From the NCBI GenBank assembly GCA_964057225.1, contig OZ059898.1, forward strand, positions 7,750,001 to 7,814,000: DNA of 64,000 bases, read 5' to 3'. A program made the translations under genes and the position numbers. Shown one piece after another: positions 24,916 through 38,044 of this stretch (positions within the stretch are counted from its first letter, which is position 1; each line of letters begins with the position of its first letter). The notes under the pieces were generated by a model. It had not been told where the DNA came from and did not search any database. It worked only from the letters and a program-made list of their open reading frames with translations. Origin of the DNA: Auanema rhodensis. Taxonomy: Eukaryota; Nematoda; Chromadorea; Rhabditida; Rhabditidae.

Positions 24916-27900
24916 ATGGTATCTGCAACTGAAGCGCCCAATACTTTTGTTGGGGAATCCGATCAATTAAATACCGTAGAGAGTCTTCTAAAAGTTTAAC
25001 TAAATATATGAATGTTTAGTAATATCAATGATTTAAGTTACCCGTAAAAGTTATTCCTTCCGGACGACCTAGAAATTGCTCAACAGTTACTAAAGCTGAA
25101 TCGTATGCTGTTTTTTTCTACCTCGTCTAAAGCCTAATTTTAGGGAAGATGATTTAGATTTTTCTGATCTCCTTAGAGATCTCAGGACAGAATTAGATGT
25201 GAAAAAAAGAGAAGAAGCTAAACTTGAGCAAGAAATTGTTGCTGCACTAGCAGAAGGGAGCGCTGGTATATAAATATGCATATATATCGTTATAATTCAT
25301 TAATACAACAGCTGGGTTTGAACAATCTCGTGCTTTTGCTATGGCTGTTTCTCGACTTAATAACAGTTTACTAGTTGTCGAATCTGATGCAAAACAGCTC
25401 GCTACTAGTCTGTACTCTATATCCCGTTTAGCCGACAATATTAGCGGAAAAGTTTATACAATGCTAAATAATTACTAAAGTTTCTATACTAGGTTTCTGC
25501 TCTTGATGTAGCGAAAACGAGGGTTGTTGAATGTATGCAATTATGTGGAGATATGAAAGATTTGGGTGTCTGTAGTGAGGGTGTTGAAGATGCTATCCGA
25601 TCCGAAGATTTTGAACAAGCAGCTCAACTTATTCATCGATTCCTCACACTTGATAAAGCTGTTTTCCAATTGGGTGAACCATCTGATAAAGGCAATTTAA
25701 GAAAAAGTTATGAACTAATTTTGAACGTCTTAGATGCTGGTCAAACTATCCGCCATAGCTATGAAGTTCTATCTGCGGCTCGAACGCGTTTGAAAGATAT
25801 TCTCGAAAAACGGTTGGATGACGCTATAAACAGAAATGAAGTAGCCGAAATGCAAAGGTAATCTAATTAAGGTTGATTAGTAGATGTCAAATAACCAAAA
25901 TGAATGTATTTATAATCGGCTGTTAAGATATGTAAAACTTTTCCCTCTAATCAATGAGCATGAGAGCGGATTATCTCGCTTTGCTATGTACTTTGGTGGC
26001 ATTATTCGGAAACAAGGAGAGGAAAATATTAAGGTTTCTAATATTAAGCTAATTTGATAAAATATTTTTTCAAGATTATGAGTGCCGGTGGATCAGATGA
26101 TTCCCGATTGAGTGTTTTGTATGCTGATACTCTTTTCCTCTTCCTCGAAAGTAATAGCTCTAATTTATATGAACATGGATTTATTAAAAGTTCTTTAAGA
26201 TGTGGCATCATTGCTGGAAGTAAATCAACCTTTAATTGAAAATGCATATGGCGCAGACAAATTGTTGGATTTCATTATTATGCTTCAAACTGATAATGAT
26301 TTTGTTATCGAAAATATTCTTAGCGCGTTTAATAAGAAGAGACAAATAGATCGATTTGCCAGAAGTGCTCGAAAACTATTACGCGATGGCAAGAATAAAA
26401 CTGGTTTGTAATTATAACTCATAATAAAAAACCTTAATAATTTTTGTAGAACGAATTAACCCACTCGAACTAGACACATTACTTTCCGAGTTATGTTTAA
26501 TGAACACACATGTAGAAATGTATTGGAGATTTGTTAAGCGACGTTTGGGGGAAAAAAACAATGTTCAAGATGATGAAGTTTTAATTTATTGAGATTCTAA
26601 AGTACGTAGAAATTTTAGTTTGTTATGGTTGGAGAAGAACGCGAATTAGAAGAAAGTGCTCGTAAAAAATCTGAGCAAAATGCTATTATTAAAAAAGAAG
26701 AACGCCAAGCCAAATTAGATCAGTTATTACATCGCAGTCTTGTTGGAACAAAGGTTCAAGAGTTGTTAGGACAATATATACTTCTCGAACAGTATTATAT
26801 GGAGGAATCTGTTCGGAAAGCTATCGAAATCGATTCGCGAGAAGAAGGATATACAAGGTAAACTGACCGAGTAAAAATTTTTAAAAAAACTCAACATTCT
26901 TCGTTAGCTCTGCTGTGGAGGATGTAATGTTCATCGCTCGAAAATGCGTTCGAAGAGCTATGACTAGTGGATCTATAGATTGTGTCTGTGCTGCCTTAAA
27001 TAACGCTTGTGCTCTATTAGAAACTTCTTATTATGGATATCTAGAGGAATCCATAAAGGTATGTTAGAGAATATAGCAAACGAATGAATCTTTTTTTATT
27101 TTAAGGTTGGTTATCCTTCCGTTGGCTTTGCAGCCGAAGCATTTCAAACGGCACAAACAGCATACAATGTAATTCAACATGGTATGTAACCATTTAGCTG
27201 TCCAATTTTCTGATGGAATTTTATAGGAAAAACGATGGGCGAAGCTGGTCCTGAAGCTCAGCGAGATGCGTATATAATTTCTATAAATAACTCAAGTCGA
27301 ACAGCTGAACTTGTTGTTCAATTGAAACAAGGATTCGAAACTGAGTTGTCGAAGAAAGAGGTATTTTAGTTACGTTGTCGTAATTCATTTGCTAACAACT
27401 TTAACAGAGAAATCCAGTTGATGCTGCCAAGCTTGAACATTCATTGTCTCAATTAGATGAAGTAGGCAAAAAAATGTCCAATTTGGCTGCTACAGCAGTG
27501 TCAACTCTATGCACAACTATTTTCCGACCCAAAATAAAATCCAGGTATATACATGCATACATACATATATAGCAACGAATACATTTAGTTCGGAATCATA
27601 CGTTGATCTGTCTCATACTCTTACGGAAGCCCAATTTGCTGACTACGAAGGAGTTGATCCCTTCATTGAACACTTTATTGCTTCTATCGATAAGCAGTTA
27701 GCTTATTTCGAGCCAATGTTACAAAACGAAAACTTCCAAGTATGAATTTATATTTATGAATTGAATATGTCCAATTCTTTTTTAGAATTTACTTTTGGAT
27801 GTTTGTGCTGAAATTGCTCATCAAATGGAGCGTGTAATTCTCAAGTGTAATTTCAATAGATTAGGTGGATTGCAACTTGATAAAGAGTTTCGTCATTTAT

Positions 27901-28168
27901 CTGCTTATCTTAGTGGAGTAGCCGGTTGGTCAGCAAGAGAAAAAACTGTTCGTTTAACACAGGTAGCAATGTTTCCACATGAGATTTAAAGTGTTTTGTT
28001 TAGATTGTATCCCTGTTGAATGTCGAATCAGTTGATGAAGCAAAAGAATTATTTGAAGCTGGTCGTGGTAGCATAATGGCTCGATCTTTAACTCCGAGCG
28101 AAATTGAGAAAGTTCTCCTACTTCGAGTTGATTTATCTTCAGCTCAGATTAAGCAACTTCAAATTTGA
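24916..28168 (+). CDS. cogc-4: Conserved oligomeric Golgi complex subunit 4 (COG4)
   Basis: Many exons reconstruct COG4, a lobe A subunit of the COG tether used for retrograde vesicle transport within the Golgi. Matching segments in order are SDAKQLATSLYSISRLADNI (25375-25440), VCSEGVEDAIRSEDFEQAAQ (25570-25630), FVKLFPLINEHESGLSRFA (25935-25990), YADTLFLFLE (26120), INPLELDTLLSEL (26455-26490), GQYILLEQYYMEESVRKAIE (26770-26830), CVRRAMTSGSIDCVCAALNN (26945-27010), GFAAEAFQTAQ (27125-27160), DPFIEHFIAS (27655), KCNFNRLGGLQLDKEFRHL (27840-27900) and the final LTPSEIEKVLLLRVDLSS, as in the family. The start MVSATEAPNTFVG is at 24916. The splicing of exons between 24990 and 25145 is not resolved. 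It is second in a likely operon after SMIM7. AATAAA lies at 28264. Confidence 0.95.
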
Positions 28169-28516
28169 TATTGTTTCATATGTTGGGGATTGGGCTAGTT
28201 TATATCCTGTGATAATTGTTGTGATGGTAGGTAACCATTGTCTGGTAATAATTATTGTGAATCAATAAAACTGAATCATTCTATCCTCCATGTTTTATTC
28301 ATTGTTTTTAATCGGGCTAACATATGGCGTATATGGTACAGTAACATTTAGTAAGAAATTAAAGGGCGGCCACAAAAAGGTCCTGTGAAGAAAAGGCTGT
28401 TTAAAATATTCTTCTGTGTGCACCCGGAATATTCGGTGGACTCGAGATTTCTACGAATAATCTTGTTCATTATTTTCTATAAATCTGATATAATTTATAT
28501 ATATCCTAGGTAAATA
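28169..28516. other. Spacer between COG4 and CCT-1
   Basis: It holds the COG4 3' end (AATAAA at 28264) and a GC-richer patch around 28370-28440 (GGGCGGCC, TGTGCACCCGG) that could be the CCT-1 promoter. An ATCCTAG acceptor-like site lies 7 nt before the CCT-1 ATG. Confidence 0.45.
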
Positions 28517-30753
28517 ATGGCTGGCGCTGGAGAATCGTTACTCGCTCTTACCGGAAAGAGAACAACTGGACAGAGTATTCGCAGCCAGAATGGTAAAATA
28601 TGCTATTTCGAATAATTCTTACTTTGAATCCTCTAAATTATAGTAACTGCCGCTGTAGCTATTGCGAATATCGTAAAATCGTCTCTTGGGCCTGTTGGCT
28701 TAGATAAAATGTTGGTAGATGATGTTGGAGTAAGGACATCTTGTTAGACATTTCATAATTTTTTTCCTCAGGATGTTATTGTGACTAATGATGGAGCTAC
28801 TATTTTGAAGCAATTGGAGGTTGAACACCCAGCCGGTAAAGTTTTGGTAGAATTAGCTCAGCTTCAAGATGAGGAGGTATTTTAAATCAATTCTTATTAC
28901 ATGAAAATTTGTTTTTACTACTTTAATAGGTTGGAGATGGTACCACATCTGTTGTTATTGTTGCCGCTGAACTATTGAAAGCTGCTGATGAACTTGTCAA
29001 GAGCAAACTTCACCCTACTACTGTTATCAACGGATATAGATTAGCTTGCAAAGAAGCCGTAAAATACATGCAGGTAACATAGAAAGAGTTTACTAGTTTA
29101 ACATATCTATAACTATTAGGAGAGTCTTTCCTTCACTGTAGATGAACTTGGAAGAAAGTCACTTATTGGAGCTGCTAAGACCTCAATGAGCAGTAAAATT
29201 ATTGGACCGTTGGTTTCAGTATCATTTATATTTTTGAATTATATATAATAGAGACTCTGATTTCTTTGCTGCCATGTGTATTGATGCCGCTGAAGCTGTA
29301 AAGGTTACGGATTCCACAGGAAAGGTTGTGCTTTTGTAGTATATCCGTGCAAATATTTCTTTGAAGGTTACCTACCCAATCAAAGCTGTTAATGTTTTGA
29401 AGGCTCATGGTAAGAGTGCTCGCGAATCAATTCTCGTTAAGGGTTATGCACTTAACTGTACTGTTGCTTCTCAAGGTCTGCTGGTTTTAACAGGCTTCAA
29501 CTCAATTGTTTTCTTTTTCAGCTATGCCACTTAGAATCCAGAATCCAAAAATAGCCTGTTTGGACTTTTCTCTTCAGAAGGCTAAAATGCATTTAGGTAT
29601 TTCTGTAGTTGTTGAAGATCCAGGCAAGCTTGAAGCCATTCGCAGAGAGTACGCTCGTTTATTATTTATGAATTCTATACGATTCGTTTACAGAGAATTT
29701 GATATTACCAAGAGAAGAATCGAAAAAATTCTTAATGCTGGAGCCAATGTTGTACTCACCACCGGAGGTTCAAAATTACCAGAAAGTGTGAAAATTAATA
29801 TGGTTTTTTAGGTATCGATGATCTGTGCTTGAAACAATTTGTTGAAGCAGGTGCTATGGCAGTTAGAAGATGCAAAAAAGCAGATCTCAAGAGAATTGCC
29901 AAGGCCACTGGAGGTATTTGTGCGACAGCTATTTGTTCTATATTTTGTTTAAAGCTACTTTAACCTCATCTCTTGCAACTCTCGAAGGAGATGAAGCATT
30001 TGATGCTTCTCTTTTGGGATCAGCTGAAGAAATTGCCCAGGAGCGTATCAGTGACGATGAGCTTATCTTCATCAGGGGACCTAAAGCTAGAACTGCCAGC
30101 TCTATCATTCTTAGGTTTGTTATATTTTTGGATTGTGTATTACTTTTTTTTTCCAGAGGAGCCAACGATGTTATGCTTGATGAAATGGAAAGATCTATGC
30201 ATGATGCTCTTTGCGTTATTCGCCGTGTTCTCGAATCCAAGAAACTTGTTGCTGGAGGAGGTGCCGTTGAAGCAGCTCTTAATATCTGGCTTGAGGCCTT
30301 TGCTACAACCTTGGTAAATTATTGCAGATTAGATGAATTTTTAATTGTAGTATGTTTAAGTCATCCCGTGAACAGCTGGCTGTTGCTGAATTTGCTAATG
30401 CTCTTCTGGTTATTCCTAAGACATTGTCAGCTAATGCTGCTAAAGACTCAACTGAGTTGGTTGCCAAATTGAGAGCTTTCCATCACAAGGCTCAAAACAA
30501 CACACAGCTGAAACATTTGAAATGGTATGAATAATTCTCCCTTTTGTACTAAAAATAGTAATACAGGGCTGGCCTTGATCTTGAGAACGGAGAAATTCGA
30601 GATAACAAAGAAGTTGGAGTATTGGAACCACTTCTCAGTAAAGTAAAATCTCTCAAGTTCGCCACCGAAGCTGCTATTACTATCCTCCGAATCGACGACC
30701 TTATCAAGTTGGATAAGCAAGAAGCCAGAGGTGGAGACGAATGTGGAATGTAG
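28517..30753 (+). CDS. cct-1: T-complex protein 1 subunit alpha, CCT-1 chaperonin
   Basis: The protein starts [20 protein letters not shown]. It has the group II chaperonin ATP motifs [32 protein letters not shown] and [16 protein letters not shown]. The apical domain follows ([53 protein letters not shown]), then [20 protein letters not shown], the [11 protein letters not shown] nucleotide-binding loop, and [20 protein letters not shown], all typical of CCT alpha. Eight such subunits form the cytosolic TRiC ring that folds actin, tubulin and other proteins. There are about eleven introns, including 29770-29812, where a GGA-G|GT split restores TTGGIDD. The C terminus RGGDECGM is a short variable tail. 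Total about 550 residues, the usual length. Confidence 0.97.
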
Positions 30754-30986
30754 AATGATCTTTTACTTTTGAATTTCAAGTTTGCTATAATTGTTTTATT
30801 GTTTTTTATTCGCGCGTTGCTTCTCAACTGATCTTATGCTTGTTCGCAGTTTTAATTGTTGTTTTGCTTCCGTTTTTGTTAAGTAAATATAATTACATTT
30901 AATTTGCATGTACAATTATGACAACTTCTTATAAGTAAAAAATATCACAAATAGACCAGGTTCTCTTGGGTATATACAAACAGACA

Positions 30987-33141
30987 TTATTCTTCCTCAT
31001 CAACCTGCTCAACTTCACCCGCATCTTCGTCTAAAATTGGCAACCGATCGGAAGATTGGTCCTGAACGCGTGTTTATGGTCACAAAAGATGAATATATGA
31101 AAGAAAACCTTGGTAACTGTATGAACAAGAACTGCAGCTGCCAGTCCAGTTAAAATTACGCATCCAGCGCACACTAACGAAACTCCGAAAATAAAGCTGC
31201 TATGCCTAAATTAAATAAATACAACAGATAGTGATCAAAATGCGTACAATGCGAATGTTAGTTGTTCCAATTGAGCACGTGTTCCATCATCAAACTCAGC
31301 TGTTTCATTCATCCATAAGATTGGCATAATTACATTCCTTGTTTTCTTCATAATTCTATGAATTATTATTAACAAAGAAAGTTAAAAGTTAAGCATACTC
31401 CATGTTTCCTCTTGACATTCCGAGATTAATTTGCATTACACGTTTAGCTTTGATAGGAACTCCGCTAGTCTTTTCAATATCCACATACGTTTTATCATTT
31501 TGCATGCTGGGCAAATCGACACCTTCTACCGCAGACCAAACCTGAGTTTAAAAGGCCTATATAAACATAAACTCTGTAATGATAGGTACCTCAGTGGGTG
31601 CACCGAGAAAATGGCCCTGAGATAAATAAACTCTTGAAGCACCTATGCAACGTCCGACATCGATGAATCCAGGAGGAACGCATCCAGCTAAGCGTTAATT
31701 ACTCAAGAAAGAAGTGTGATAACTAGAACTCACCTGGTTGAATTGATTCATTAAAGTATTGCGGAGTACCATTACGATTACAATAAATTTTATTTTGAGG
31801 CAAATTTGTGTCATATAGACTATTAGGCATTTCAAATCGATAAGCAGGGATATCACGATATTCAGACACATCTTTGTATTCAAGAACAATAGCTCTAAAA
31901 ATATTACAATGAAATATGAAAAGATTCCTTACGAACCTGCAAATAGGTCCTGCAAATATGTGGAAAGAATCTCCTTTCTTAACTAAAGGAGGAAAAAGTT
32001 GTCCATCAGTACCATTAACATAGCCTGCTGAAGCATCATCCCATACATTTGGAATAGCTGTTGAATTTTTGTATGAGAAAACCCAAATTATATAGGTTAT
32101 AGAACTAATTATAGATTATAAAATACTTTTCCAATAGTCATTCGATCTTTCAACCCAGTACTAACTTCATACAATCCATCATCAGTATTATTTTGCTAAA
32201 ATTGTTCTTTAAATTTAAGTTTCAAAATAACAGTACCTTATAGAAAAACCCAATTCGGTCTGGTATAACTTGGCTTTTGCACAAATAGTTCAACAATGGA
32301 ACATTACATATTTTATCCAATAAAGGATCTTTAAAACCATCAAACAAGGCTTCCCGAACAGTAACCTATATTTTTTTTTCATTTTTTAAAAATCAAACTT
32401 AAATTTATCTCACAGTAATAAAAGCATTTTCTCGAACTGTGCGTAAGACTGTTTCAATCGCAATTTTCATCAGGTATCCCTGAGAAGCAACATCAACCAA
32501 TTTCTGCATAAGAAAGAAATATAATTAAACTACTATATTCGCATTTACTTGGAAAACAGGATTTGGAATAGTTACACGCATATCCAAGTTGCATTTTTCA
32601 CATGACAGGGATCCGTTAAAGAAATATAAATGGTTATTTCGATAGAATACACGTGATTCATCTTCAGAAAAATTGTATGCTTTTTCTTGCTTTTCACTAA
32701 ATCAAAATGTAAACTCAGTTATATAGTCAGACGAAATGCACTTACATAAACACAAACGGTCCAATTTCAGAAACTCTCGGTTTCCCGCCATTCATAATGT
32801 CATCAACGTTCGTAACCTTGAAAAATGCCTATTTCTAGGTTCAGCAAAAAATTCTTTACATTGTACATCCAAATGTGTTGCCTCATGTCGTATGGAGGAT
32901 TAGCCCATTGTGACGTCACTGGACTGGGAGTCTTGGTACCATTTATATTGAAAGTACCCAGAAAATCTCTCTAAAATAATAATTTGTTTGAGCATAGTAA
33001 TGCAAAATCATTGATTACCTGAACAGCAATATTCTCAATAACAGAAGGCATTGAAATTGTCACAGCTAATCCGAGAACAACTAGCACAGATCCTAGCCCA
33101 AGGCTCCACCAAGAAGCGACTTTTTTAGTACAACATGGCAT
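30987..33141 (-). CDS. CD36/SCARB (scavenger receptor, LIMP-2-like) family protein
   Basis: The start is MPCCTKKVASWWSLG at 33141, followed at once by TM1 (LGSVLVVLGLAVTISM). The lumenal domain carries the family landmark WANPPYDMRQHIWMYNVTNV near 32920-32830, IGPFVF, NHLYFFNGSLSCEKC near 32620, RIGFFYKNNTDDGLYEV near 32240, a cysteine set (ICRAIV, IYCNRNGTPQYF, GCVPPGFIDVGRCIG) and VYLSQGHFLGAP. The C-terminal TM is VSLVCAGCVILTGLAAAVLV near 31160. A cytosolic acidic tail ends EVEQVDEEE. Several NxS/T sites fit a glycosylated ectodomain. Members bind lipids, lipoproteins or lysosomal enzymes; nematodes have several scav genes. I cannot say which. The AAG just before the ATG may be a splice acceptor. 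Convergent with CCT-1. Confidence 0.94.
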
Positions 33142-33830
33142 AGCCTTGAAATATTTCAATACTTATATTCGAGACGCCAAACTTTGAAATGAAATACGAT
33201 GATAATTGCAATAGATACTAATATTAAAAACACTAAATAACAAATAAAACGAGCCAAGACTGCTGAACAAGAGTGAAAGTGTTCTTAGATACCGTATACA
33301 AAGCACGAGTATTTGTCTGAACTCTCTTTATAACACATACTATTTTACCCTGCAAATAGTCCATGATTTCTTTTTTCTATCCTCATCAACAGCGTCGTAT
33401 GTTTTTCATAAGAGACTCATTGTTTTTTTTTTTAATAAGAAAAAGCTGATATGTCATGATTAAAATTATTACCATCAATTTTATAATTCCCGTTAATATT
33501 TGTTAATATAAAAATACTTCTCAGTTACAGATAGGAAACTTTCGAAGAAAATAAAAATAAAATATGATTCCATTAAAACTTTATCTAATTCAGTATATCA
33601 TACATATTCAATTAAATATGAGGATTTGGGAAACATGCAAAGGCCAATTTTTCAGGCATATGACAAAAACCTGAGGCATGCAAAACAGAAGTACCCGATA
33701 AAGAACCTGAGATTCAAATATACAGTTATACAAACCGCCTACAAAGTACCAGCAGATGAAGGCCATGTTAGACGCGTAAGTTTAACGGTACAACGCTTAA
33801 TACCGGAATATACACAAATGAATATACAAG
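33142..33830. other. Spacer between HEXIM and the scavenger receptor gene
   Basis: AT-rich. An 81-codon plus-strand frame (33626-33871) shows no known motif and overlaps the HEXIM stop, so it is not called. It probably holds the scavenger-receptor promoter. Confidence 0.4.
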
Positions 33831-34921
33831 TTAAGCCACAGGCTGAGGTTGCGGTTGTCCGTTCGGTTTAGCAGTTGAATTCTCATAAGGTATTCCATTA
33901 TCTTTCAAAAGTCGTCTCAACCGTTCATTCTCCTTGTTCATTCTTAGTAAAGAATCATGATACACTTCTGCTGTTTTTTCCATAGCAATAACTTCCTTTT
34001 CCAACTGAAATAAAAAATTAATATATATATATATTTGGCTTTCTAAAGTTACCTCATTTTTGCTAAGATGGGAGATTCTATCTCTATTAAATTCATCAAA
34101 TTCAGTTTCAAAATCACGATGTTCGGGATCACTCCAACTTTCGGAACCATCATCACTTGGTAACATCAGTTCCGAAGAAACACTGATGGATCTGATTCGT
34201 CGTCTTTCCTCAGCGCAAACCTCCTCCACCTGAGAAGTAGAATGTAAATGAAGTCTCTTATGTTTATAACAAACCTTTCTTTCAGTTTCAGTCCTCTCTT
34301 CCACATCTTCAAGAAGGAATTGCGTGGTGTTACTAGGGGCCATTGGCATTTCTTTTCTGCAAATTATCAAAATCAGCAAAAGCTATATGTGGGAACTTAT
34401 AAAGGACTTCATATAATAATTACTCAGTTAGTGCCAGATATTCGTATTTTAGTGGAATAAAAGCGTATTCTTATTCTTACTAACCCTTCTGACTGTGCAG
34501 AGCACTAGTGAGACCATGATGTCGGCAAATGTCATCCAATCCATCTTAAACATGTTCCATCAGTAGAAACTTTTGATGGAATACAAGAAAAACAGAGGAA
34601 ACCACGCATTTTCAGGGGTCAGTTTGGTGTCAAAACACATGATATTGGTATTTTTTTTGCCAGACAGATAACAAATATATATTTTGAAAAAGGAATTAAA
34701 ATACCGTAATCTCAGAATGCAACTCACCTCAATCTTAACTTTCTGTCACTTCCACTCGGACCTTGCTCTCCCTCAGCTTCAGCCACATCGTAAGGACGAT
34801 AACGACCACGGTTTCCACGACGTCTTCTGATCCTCCTTCGCTTTTTCTCAACTTCCATGTCCCCATCTGAGACACTTCGTTGGTCGTCGAGCGACAAGCG
34901 TTTTTCGTCAGGTGACGACAT
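33831..34921 (-). CDS. HEXIM family P-TEFb/7SK inhibitor
   Basis: Exon 1 (34921-about 34734) encodes MSSPDEKRLSLDDQRSVSDG, an arginine-rich block KKRRRIRRRRGNRGRYRPYD and a short acidic run. After an intron of about 375 nt, exon 2 begins KEMPMAPSNTTQFLLEDVEE. Further short introns join ERRRIRSISVSSELMLPSDD, an acidic patch with DFETEFDEFNRDRISHLSKN, and a C-terminal leucine-zipper region (LEKEVIAMEKTAEVYHDSLL, NKENERLRRLLKDNG). HEXIM proteins bind 7SK RNA through the Arg-rich motif, inhibit CDK9/cyclin T through the PYNT-containing segment, and dimerise through the C-terminal coiled coil. All parts are here in order. The PYNT position reads PSNT. Total about 230 residues. The stop is at 33831-33833. 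Confidence 0.88.
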
Positions 34922-35098
34922 AACCGTTCTCAGCTCAACGAGTAGAGTTGAATGAGCCCCAACAAGTTGGGCTTATCTTGAGAACTTCAGAATCTGACGA
35001 CGTCAGAGATGAACGTCTTCAGATGGATGTGTTTCGAAAATTGCGCAGATAGGAGCGATTCGCCCGGCAAAACTAGAAACGAACCGCAGCTCTCACTG

Positions 35099-35106
35099 CT
35101 TATATA
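35099..35106 (-). promoter_or_regulatory. TATA-box-like element upstream of HEXIM
   Basis: Read on the minus strand, TATATAAG lies about 180 nt before the HEXIM start codon, inside a locally GC-rich segment (34920-35180, with GCGCGC and CGCTCGCGCGG strings). No splice acceptor sits immediately before the HEXIM ATG. This contrasts with several other genes in the window and would fit a conventional promoter. No transcription start was demonstrated. Confidence 0.4.
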
Positions 35107-38021
35107 CTAAACGCGCAGCCGCTCGCGCGGAAGGTTGCGTCCGTTTGCTCCGCCCACAAACAGACGTGGAATGAGTGAGAGCGCGCACATATCTTTAACC
35201 ATTGATAGCTCAAAACAACGTTAATTAGCGTACGAATGAACATGAATTTTGGAGTCAGCTGGTACAGATTACTCTGTAGCTGTGACGCTGAGTTCATAGA
35301 TGCACAGGCTGCAGTAATCCTAATACTGACAGGGTGATCGCGTTCTCAGCACCCCAGAGAAGTCTGTACATTTCGTATTCACCATTCGTTATGGATATAC
35401 TCCATATATTTAATGTATAGTTAGCTGGATTTATATATTTGCAAGTTTAGTTAAATCGATTATGTGTGTGATTTCTGGAAATGTTAGTCAATTTTTTAAA
35501 TGAAAGAAAATATAATATATTCAAAGATGCTAAACCTCTTAGATAGTGGTGCTATCAGTCTGCTTCTGCCCGTAACAAATTTCAATTGCCTTTTCTATGT
35601 TAACAATTAAATGGAATATGAATCCTATATAGTTTTGTTAAAAATATTCTGAACAATTATATACTATCGTTAGTTTTTAATATTTTCACTGCCATCTCAG
35701 TGTTTAGTTTTACAGGTTATCATATAAATTACCAATATTTATTTTATTGTATTTTCGTGGAACTACAATTGTTATGTGTTATGATGTTAGAACCCTTAAA
35801 ATTACTTGCTAGCTGCTTGGGCCGAGGGCAATGGGAGGCTAGCGACTCCCGGTGGTCAATAAGAGAGGAATTAGACGACGAGGGTGTCGAATGCAAGGCT
35901 AGACGACGGGGAGAGCGCAGAGTATTGAGAGTTCAGGGCGTTGGAAACGAAGAACTAGTGTTATCATAGAAGAGTGGAGAGGATAGCATAGTAAACAAAA
36001 GCTTTGTATTCTGATATTTTGCCTCACTTTGAAAAGAAGTAGCATTCACACAATATTTCATCGATCAAGACAAATCCTGTACCGCGTGCATTGCAATCCT
36101 CTTTCTCCATTTGCGAAGTAGGAGTTATTAGGCAGTAGAGTACTATACGGAAGCTAGAACCCCTATTATTAGGGAAATCAAAGGATTCTTGAACAAATCT
36201 TTGTTGCCTATCAAGTATGAACCATATGAGGGTTTAAAGCTTTTCCCCTGCTGCCCACTTTGTCATGCACATTTTCTTCCCAAAATGTTCCTTGTATTCA
36301 GCCTCGAGACGAATGAACATGCCCTCCGTTACCTCCATGTTCTCTGCTAACCTCTCTTCCTCTCTTTATGGATACTAAGCTAATAGTGTTGTGTATTGGC
36401 TGAGGCAGTGTCGCCGTGTAGAGAAGGAAGGGTAGAGAACGAGGGAAGAGAGCCCCTCTCTGGGTTGCAGCGAAGCAGCCTCCTACTCTGCTTCTATGAC
36501 TTTCTAGCTCTATAATCTATACGCTATTTCGCTGACTCCGACTTGGCCTCTTTCCGCCTGCTGTAATTCACATGACTTCGTACATCTTTTCTATCGTAGA
36601 ATACAGAAAAATACAAACAAAAAATAATTCAAAACCTAATTTTGTAAGATTCGAGTAATAGAAGGACAAGTGTAGATCTTAAAAAGTTATCTCTTCATTT
36701 TTAAAGAAACTTTATGACTGTTCCCTATCTCTTATATGTACATGTGCGTTCTATCAAGTCATATCTGCCATCGCAGTCGTCATTTGCCACTAACTAGTAT
36801 CGACAGTTGACGCAACAAACTATGTCCACACATGGATTTATTCATTTTCACGGCTTGTTATGTTCATTCCAGGGAGATGAGACCTATTGCAGTACAACTG
36901 AGCTAAACAAAATTGAACAACAGATACATCGACAGCCAGAAAATGCAGCAAGCATCACCGCATGCTATATCTTTAGCGTTTGTCAAAGACTGGTGTCAGC
37001 TGATAATTATTGGACGCAAGAATTAGGAAAGAAGTCGAAAATCTTCGTTTTTTCTTGTTTTAAAAATAGTTTTCACGAAACCGTTAGCACACTTTGCAAT
37101 AGAGTGGACTCAATCAATGAGACTTAGATTCATGAAACAGCGGACGATTTCCAAGAGCTTTTCTTTCGTATACCCAGAATGAAGTAATCTTTAAACAAGA
37201 TGAAGCAAATTGTTTTTGAAAATGTTCATCCCTTTTGTTCTTCATGTTTCTAATCATTTAGCATCTGAAAATACGATGTACAGTGTATGAAGAACGTTGA
37301 TTCTATCAATTTCTGAATGAAGTACCGAACAGATGATTAGTTATCATCGCGCGTCTAACGTACGAGTAGCATTGTAAGTCGCTCAGTTTCGTTTTAAGCA
37401 AGATTCGTGATTTTTTGGAACCCGTACGTGCCCACAGTTTTGACTATGTTCTTTTTTCCACTTTTATTTTGAATTGCATTTCATTTAAGATGACTTGTAA
37501 CAATAAACGAATACGCATCATCTAACCATCGTCGAAATTGAGAATGAATTTTATAACATATTGATAAAATAAATTGTTTTAATGGCTCAATAACGAACTC
37601 AAAAACCTTATCAGTTTTAAATTATAAACAATTGTATTTTATCTCGAGCTGGTTAGCTAAAGACCAGTGGACGTTTCATGTTCCATGTTGCTTTGATGGC
37701 AGATGTCCTTTTCCATTAATAGCTATTGATTTATTTTTGCAATAAGTGATCTATATTTTGCGCTAGTACAACAACATATCTTGATTAATGAAAATTGTAG
37801 GAAGTATAATATTAATAATTAGAGTTATGGTTGAGAATAATTTGCTCAAGCTTATCGACATGTCTATCATGCATCGACTCCATTTCAGAGAACTAAATCA
37901 GTTTTTAAAATCCACCCCGTCTGTCTCCGACTGAATCTTCAATTTTACCCAAATCAGCTGTTTTCTGTTTCTTTTATGGTTCCCTATGATAGAAAGGAGA
38001 GGAGAGACGAGTTGGCTGTCT

Positions 38022-38044
38022 GTCAGTCAGTCAGTCAGTCAGTC
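38022..38044. repeat. (CAGT)n microsatellite
   Basis: Between five and six uninterrupted copies of the tetranucleotide GTCA/CAGT follow a GA-rich tract. Confidence 0.9.

Noticed and set aside
29938-30240. 100-codon minus-strand frame
   Set aside because: Antisense shadow of CCT-1 exons.
36807-37127. 106-codon plus-strand open frame
   Set aside because: No recognisable domain, no splice context, and isolated in a gene-poor region; probably chance.
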